Source: Halomonas sp. | GTDB taxonomy: Bacteria; Pseudomonadota; Gammaproteobacteria; Pseudomonadales; Halomonadaceae | Assembly: GCA_003560175.1 (NCBI GenBank) | Contig: PWIZ01000181.1 | Location: forward strand, 1-6,325 | Direction: 5' to 3' | Length of the DNA: 6,325 nt | Shown: positions 5,963 through 6,325 of the stretch, in pieces | Position numbering within the stretch: position 1 is the first letter of the stretch | How the letters are laid out: each line of letters opens with the position of its first letter | The notes under the pieces: model-generated | Databases searched by the model: none | The model's input: the letters and a program-made list of their open reading frames with translations, nothing else | What the model was told of the DNA's origin: nothing | Made by a program: the position numbers and the translations under genes

Positions 5963-6325
5963 TCAAACACGCTTTACCACCACGCTGCCGGCGCTGTAGC
6001 CCGCTCCGAAGGAGCAGATCCCCCCCAGCGCCCCCGGCGCCAGGCCATCGCGGTGCAGATGGAAGGCGATGATCGACCCGGCGGAGCTGGTGTTGGCGTA
6101 GCGATCGAGGATCACCGGCGCCTCCTGCTCGCTGGGGTCGCGGCCGAGCACCCGGCGGGCGATCAGGTCGTTCATGTGGCGGTTGGCCTGGTGCAGCCAC
6201 ATCCGTGCCAGATCGTCGCCACTATGGCCGAGACTCGCCAGATGATCACTGATCAGCGCCGCCACCAGGGGGCAGACCTCCTTGAACACCCGGCGCCCCT
6301 CCTGGACAAACAGCTTGTCCAGCGC
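5963..6325 (-). CDS. beta-ketoacyl-ACP synthase III (FabH-like), C-terminal part
   Basis: Only the last 120 residues are inside the window; the frame is open to the edge, starting ALDKLFVQEGRRVFKEV. The enzyme family condenses an acyl-CoA (or acyl-ACP) with malonyl-ACP to begin or feed fatty-acid synthesis. Two of the three catalytic residues are visible: the histidine in WLHQANRHMN (fragment residue 45) and the asparagine in RYANTSSAGS (fragment residue 78). The cysteine would lie upstream, outside the window. The ending CSFGAGYSAGSVVVKR is the usual final glycine-rich strand. The DPSEQEAPVILDRYANTSSAG style recalls the longer KAS III proteins of pseudomonads, one of which diverts beta-oxidation intermediates into fatty-acid synthesis, rather than housekeeping FabH. 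That subgroup assignment is from memory and unproven. It precedes mlaA by 43 bases on the same strand. Confidence 0.88.
   Translation of the reverse strand, partial: ALDKLFVQEGRRVFKEVCPLVAALISDHLASLGHSGDDLARMWLHQANRHMNDLIARRVLGRDPSEQEAPVILDRYANTSSAGSIIAFHLHRDGLAPGALGGICSFGAGYSAGSVVVKRV

Noticed and set aside
5920..5970. Upstream 17-residue extension of MlaA
   Set aside because: It overlaps the KAS III stop and would place a highly charged stretch before the lipoprotein signal peptide. ATG 5919 has a good ribosome binding site.
3454..6325. HsbR/HsbA-type system
   Set aside because: As I recall it, HsbR carries a C-terminal HATPase kinase domain that is absent here. The length of about 395 residues and the tal/VacJ neighbours fit the RssB/RssC pair better.

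Overview
The window is GC-rich and densely coding, and it looks like chromosome from a gammaproteobacterium close to Halomonas or Pseudomonas. The evidence is the style of the PstS N-terminus, the tal / STAS protein / receiver-phosphatase / MlaA neighbourhood, and a strongly acidic protein tail of the kind halophiles often carry. The genus is inferred, not proven. Seven protein genes fill almost all of it. I see no rRNA, tRNA, CRISPR array, insertion sequence or long repeat.

Left part (1-2340), all minus strand. The first bases hold the 5' end of a phosphate-binding protein gene (pstS). It lies behind a near-consensus Pho box placed 10 bp upstream of a -10 element, so it is predicted to be PhoB-controlled. 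Upstream of it lies a two-gene unit: a Bcr/CflA-type MFS exporter followed by a TauE/SafE-type permease, whose reading frames overlap by 8 bases. The exporter probably starts at a TTG codon behind a strong ribosome binding site, and it has its own candidate promoter in the divergent gap before tal.

Middle (2341-3453). A complete plus-strand transaldolase gene (tal, pentose phosphate pathway) has all its catalytic residues. It converges on the right-hand minus-strand operon. The 132-base gap between them holds two inverted repeats and no recognised gene. One repeat runs into the 3' end of the STAS gene.

Right part (3454-6325), all minus strand, read from right to left. In order: the C-terminal third of a FabH-like beta-ketoacyl-ACP synthase III, the outer-membrane lipid-asymmetry lipoprotein MlaA (VacJ), a receiver-PP2C phosphatase resembling Pseudomonas RssB, and a STAS anti-sigma-factor antagonist (RssC-like) overlapping it. 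Spacing is 43 bp, 11 bp and a 14 bp overlap, which suggests one transcript. The last two genes form a partner-switching pair: the phosphatase should dephosphorylate a serine on the STAS protein, freeing it to bind an anti-sigma factor or other target.

The most interesting point is that the phosphatase has intact PP2C metal-binding motifs but a receiver domain that has lost both the phosphoacceptor aspartate and the conserved lysine. Its input therefore cannot be ordinary aspartyl phosphorylation. No matching serine kinase or anti-sigma factor is encoded in the window.
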